The position numbers and the translations under genes were made by a program. Under the pieces are notes generated by a model. The model had not been told where the DNA came from. It searched no databases and saw only the letters and a list, made by a program, of their open reading frames with translations. 64,000 nt of DNA, from contig NZ_JAESVA010000008.1 in NCBI RefSeq assembly GCF_020621385.1, positions 62,001-126,000 of the forward strand. Reading direction: 5' to 3'. Source of the DNA: Acidisoma cellulosilyticum. GTDB lineage: Bacteria; Pseudomonadota; Alphaproteobacteria; Acetobacterales; Acetobacteraceae. Below are positions 62,732 to 64,000 of the stretch, one piece after another; positions within the stretch are counted from its first letter, which is position 1, and each line of letters opens with the position of its first letter.

Positions 62732-63625
62732 ATGGATCTCGAGGGACGATGGAAACTCCCGCCGACCAACCTGATCGCCAGCTCGGCGGCTCGCAAGTGG
62801 AAGGGGATTGGCGTCGAACTCAGACGCCATAGTGCCGGGGAAGTGCCTGAGATGGTGGCGGATCGAATGGTCATCGCGATCGCTGTCCGAGGAAATCACC
62901 GGGCTATCATTCATCGGCGGGGAAACGGCGTCCGGCAAGCGACACACGCATCGCGAGGAACCGTTTGGCTCTGCCCGCAGGGTGTTGCCGAAGATAATAT
63001 TCGGATCACATCGGCTATCCCCGAAATGTTGCATATCTACTTGCCGGCGGCGACATTTGTTGCCCTAGCGAAGGAAGATAACTTCTCAGACGTAACGCGA
63101 CAAAGCATTCGCTACAAGGCAGGCTTCCAAGATCCTCTGCTGTTTCAACTGGCCGCCGTCCTTCTCGAAGAACTGACGGCAGAGACGTCGTCTGGACGCC
63201 TTCTCGTCGAGACAGCGGCCCTAACCGTCGCAGCACGCCTTCTACACAGCCATGGCGAGGCGGCGTTGCCCTACGCAGCCCGCACCCGGCCAGCGATCGG
63301 CTTGGACATTACACGGTTGCGTCGCGTGATCGACTTCATTGAAGCGCACACAGATGAGGATGTCGGGGTTGATGACCTTGCCTCCGTCGCATGCCTCAGC
63401 CCGTTCCATTTCTCACGGGCCTTCAAGGAGGCGACGGGTCTCACGCCACACCGCTTCATCAGTCAAAGGCGTCTTCAGCGCGCCAGACTTCTTCTAGAAA
63501 CGTCTGAGCTATCGATCACCGATGTCGCATCGATGGCAAACTTTTCCTCTCAAGCGAATTTCACACGGGCCTTCAGCCGCATCATCGGCATATCACCGGG
63601 GGAGTACCGGAGGCGCCGCACTTAG
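62732..63625 (+). CDS. AraC-family transcriptional regulator
   Basis: 297 residues with a cupin-like N-terminal sensor half and a C-terminal double HTH: DVGVDDLASVACLSPFHFSR then AFKEATGLTPHRFISQRRLQ, and ITDVASMANFSSQANFTRAF with the ending GISPGEYRRRR. GAAGGG precedes the ATG. It might control the dehalogenase module upstream or the oxidase downstream; the sequence does not decide. Confidence 0.9.
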   Translation: MDLEGRWKLPPTNLIASSAARKWKGIGVELRRHSAGEVPEMVADRMVIAIAVRGNHRAIIHRRGNGVRQATHASRGTVWLCPQGVAEDNIRITSAIPEMLHIYLPAATFVALAKEDNFSDVTRQSIRYKAGFQDPLLFQLAAVLLEELTAETSSGRLLVETAALTVAARLLHSHGEAALPYAARTRPAIGLDITRLRRVIDFIEAHTDEDVGVDDLASVACLSPFHFSRAFKEATGLTPHRFISQRRLQRARLLLETSELSITDVASMANFSSQANFTRAFSRIIGISPGEYRRRRT

Positions 63626-63778
63626 CGAATGCGCGGCTACCGGCGGGCGTAAGAGCAAGATCTGGAAAAAGGTCCGCAGTTAGGGAAAAGACGGAAGGAT
63701 CGGTTACCGCGTATAGCCGCATAACGCAACGACTTGATCCGATCCCACTTCGGCTTCTCCTGGAATGGAAATCCCCCG

Positions 63779-64000
63779 ATGAGCCTGGATCCCGTCTTCC
63801 TATCGCGCCTGCAGTGGGCCTGGGTCATCGGCTGGCATATTCTTCTGCCGGCATTTACAGTGGGCCTCGCCTCTTACATTGCTGTGTTGGAGGGGCTGTT
63901 CTTCTTCACCGGAAACAATATCTGGTTTCGGATTTCGCGCTTCTGGACGCGCATCTTTTCCGTAGCCTTCGCCATGGGCGTTGTCACCGGAATCATTATG
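63779..64000 (+). CDS. cydA: Cytochrome bd ubiquinol oxidase subunit I, N-terminal part (cut by window end)
   Basis: The first 74 residues are visible. LSRLQWAWVIGWHILLPAFT VGLAS carries the conserved heme-ligand His (equivalent to E. coli His19) in the first membrane segment, then the second segment FSVAFAMGVVTGIIM. The family is CydA or the cyanide-insensitive CioA type; the visible start (SLDPVFLSRLQW) resembles CioA. The gene runs off the right end, and subunit II should follow. Confidence 0.88.
   Translation, partial: MSLDPVFLSRLQWAWVIGWHILLPAFTVGLASYIAVLEGLFFFTGNNIWFRISRFWTRIFSVAFAMGVVTGIIM

Noticed and set aside
1-64000. CRISPR arrays, tRNA or rRNA genes
   Set aside because: No regularly spaced direct repeats, cloverleaf-like segments or ribosomal RNA signatures were noticed on either strand.

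Overview
This 64 kb, roughly 60% G+C window looks like an accessory, catabolism-rich stretch of an alphaproteobacterial chromosome or large plasmid. A lipase-Hint protein, many ABC uptake systems, MocR/GntR/IclR regulators and IS6, IS5, IS3 and IS1595 debris would suit Acetobacterales or Rhizobiales, but no rRNA, tRNA or housekeeping marker fixes the taxon. Both ends cut genes: an N-terminal rutA-like fragment on the left and the start of a cytochrome bd oxidase subunit I gene on the right.

Region 1 (1-5.7 kb) holds the rutA-like start, two overlapping amidase-signature genes and a large-subunit catalase (katE). Region 2 (6-19 kb, minus strand) is one compact twelve-gene operon: a MalEFGK-type ABC importer, two tandem FGGY kinases, a HAD phosphatase, an SMP-30 lactonase, a split transketolase, an SDR and a GldA-like dehydrogenase. 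It reads as uptake, oxidation, phosphorylation and transketolase cleavage of an unidentified polyol or ketose. A divergent MocR-type regulator followed by a PRISE-like reductase sits upstream. Region 3 (21.7-30.4 kb) has DszA-, DszC- and SfnG/SsuD-like monooxygenases and a Liv-type ABC importer, probably for organosulfur or similar compounds.

Region 4 (30.7-43.3 kb) is mobile-element wreckage around an Rbs-type ABC cassette (importer, SDR, isochorismatase-fold protein, RbsD/FucU remnant, IclR regulator). The two halves of one IS6-family transposase lie 8.6 kb apart in opposite orientation, at 31501-31899 (minus) and 40089-40503 (plus), and they break at nearly the same codon. Inverting 31501-40088 would rebuild the gene, so the cassette appears to have been inverted. 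A lipase-Hint gene is cut by another IS6 fragment at 42617.

Region 5 (43.4-49.3 kb) is an amide-use cluster: formamidase-family enzyme, Tau/Ssu-type ABC importer, divergent GntR regulator with a perfect palindrome, and an amidase. A 322 bp internally deleted IS5 element follows. Region 6 (49.7-58.7 kb) has a LysR regulator diverging from a six-gene operon: TcuA-like flavoprotein, SDR, MFS carrier, aconitase, PrpB-like lyase and a racemase-fold protein without either catalytic cysteine. It resembles a tricarboxylate or methylated-dicarboxylate degradation route. Region 7 (58.7-64 kb) has IS fragments, a TetR regulator with two matching operator sites, an amidase plus exported haloacid-dehalogenase pair (a candidate haloamide module), a truncated Mom/XF1762-like gene, an AraC regulator and cydA/cioA.

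The recurring themes are amide hydrolysis (four amidase-signature genes plus a formamidase), flavin monooxygenases, ABC uptake of unusual carbon, nitrogen or sulfur sources, and heavy IS-driven rearrangement. All functions are inferred from reading the sequence; no database search was run.
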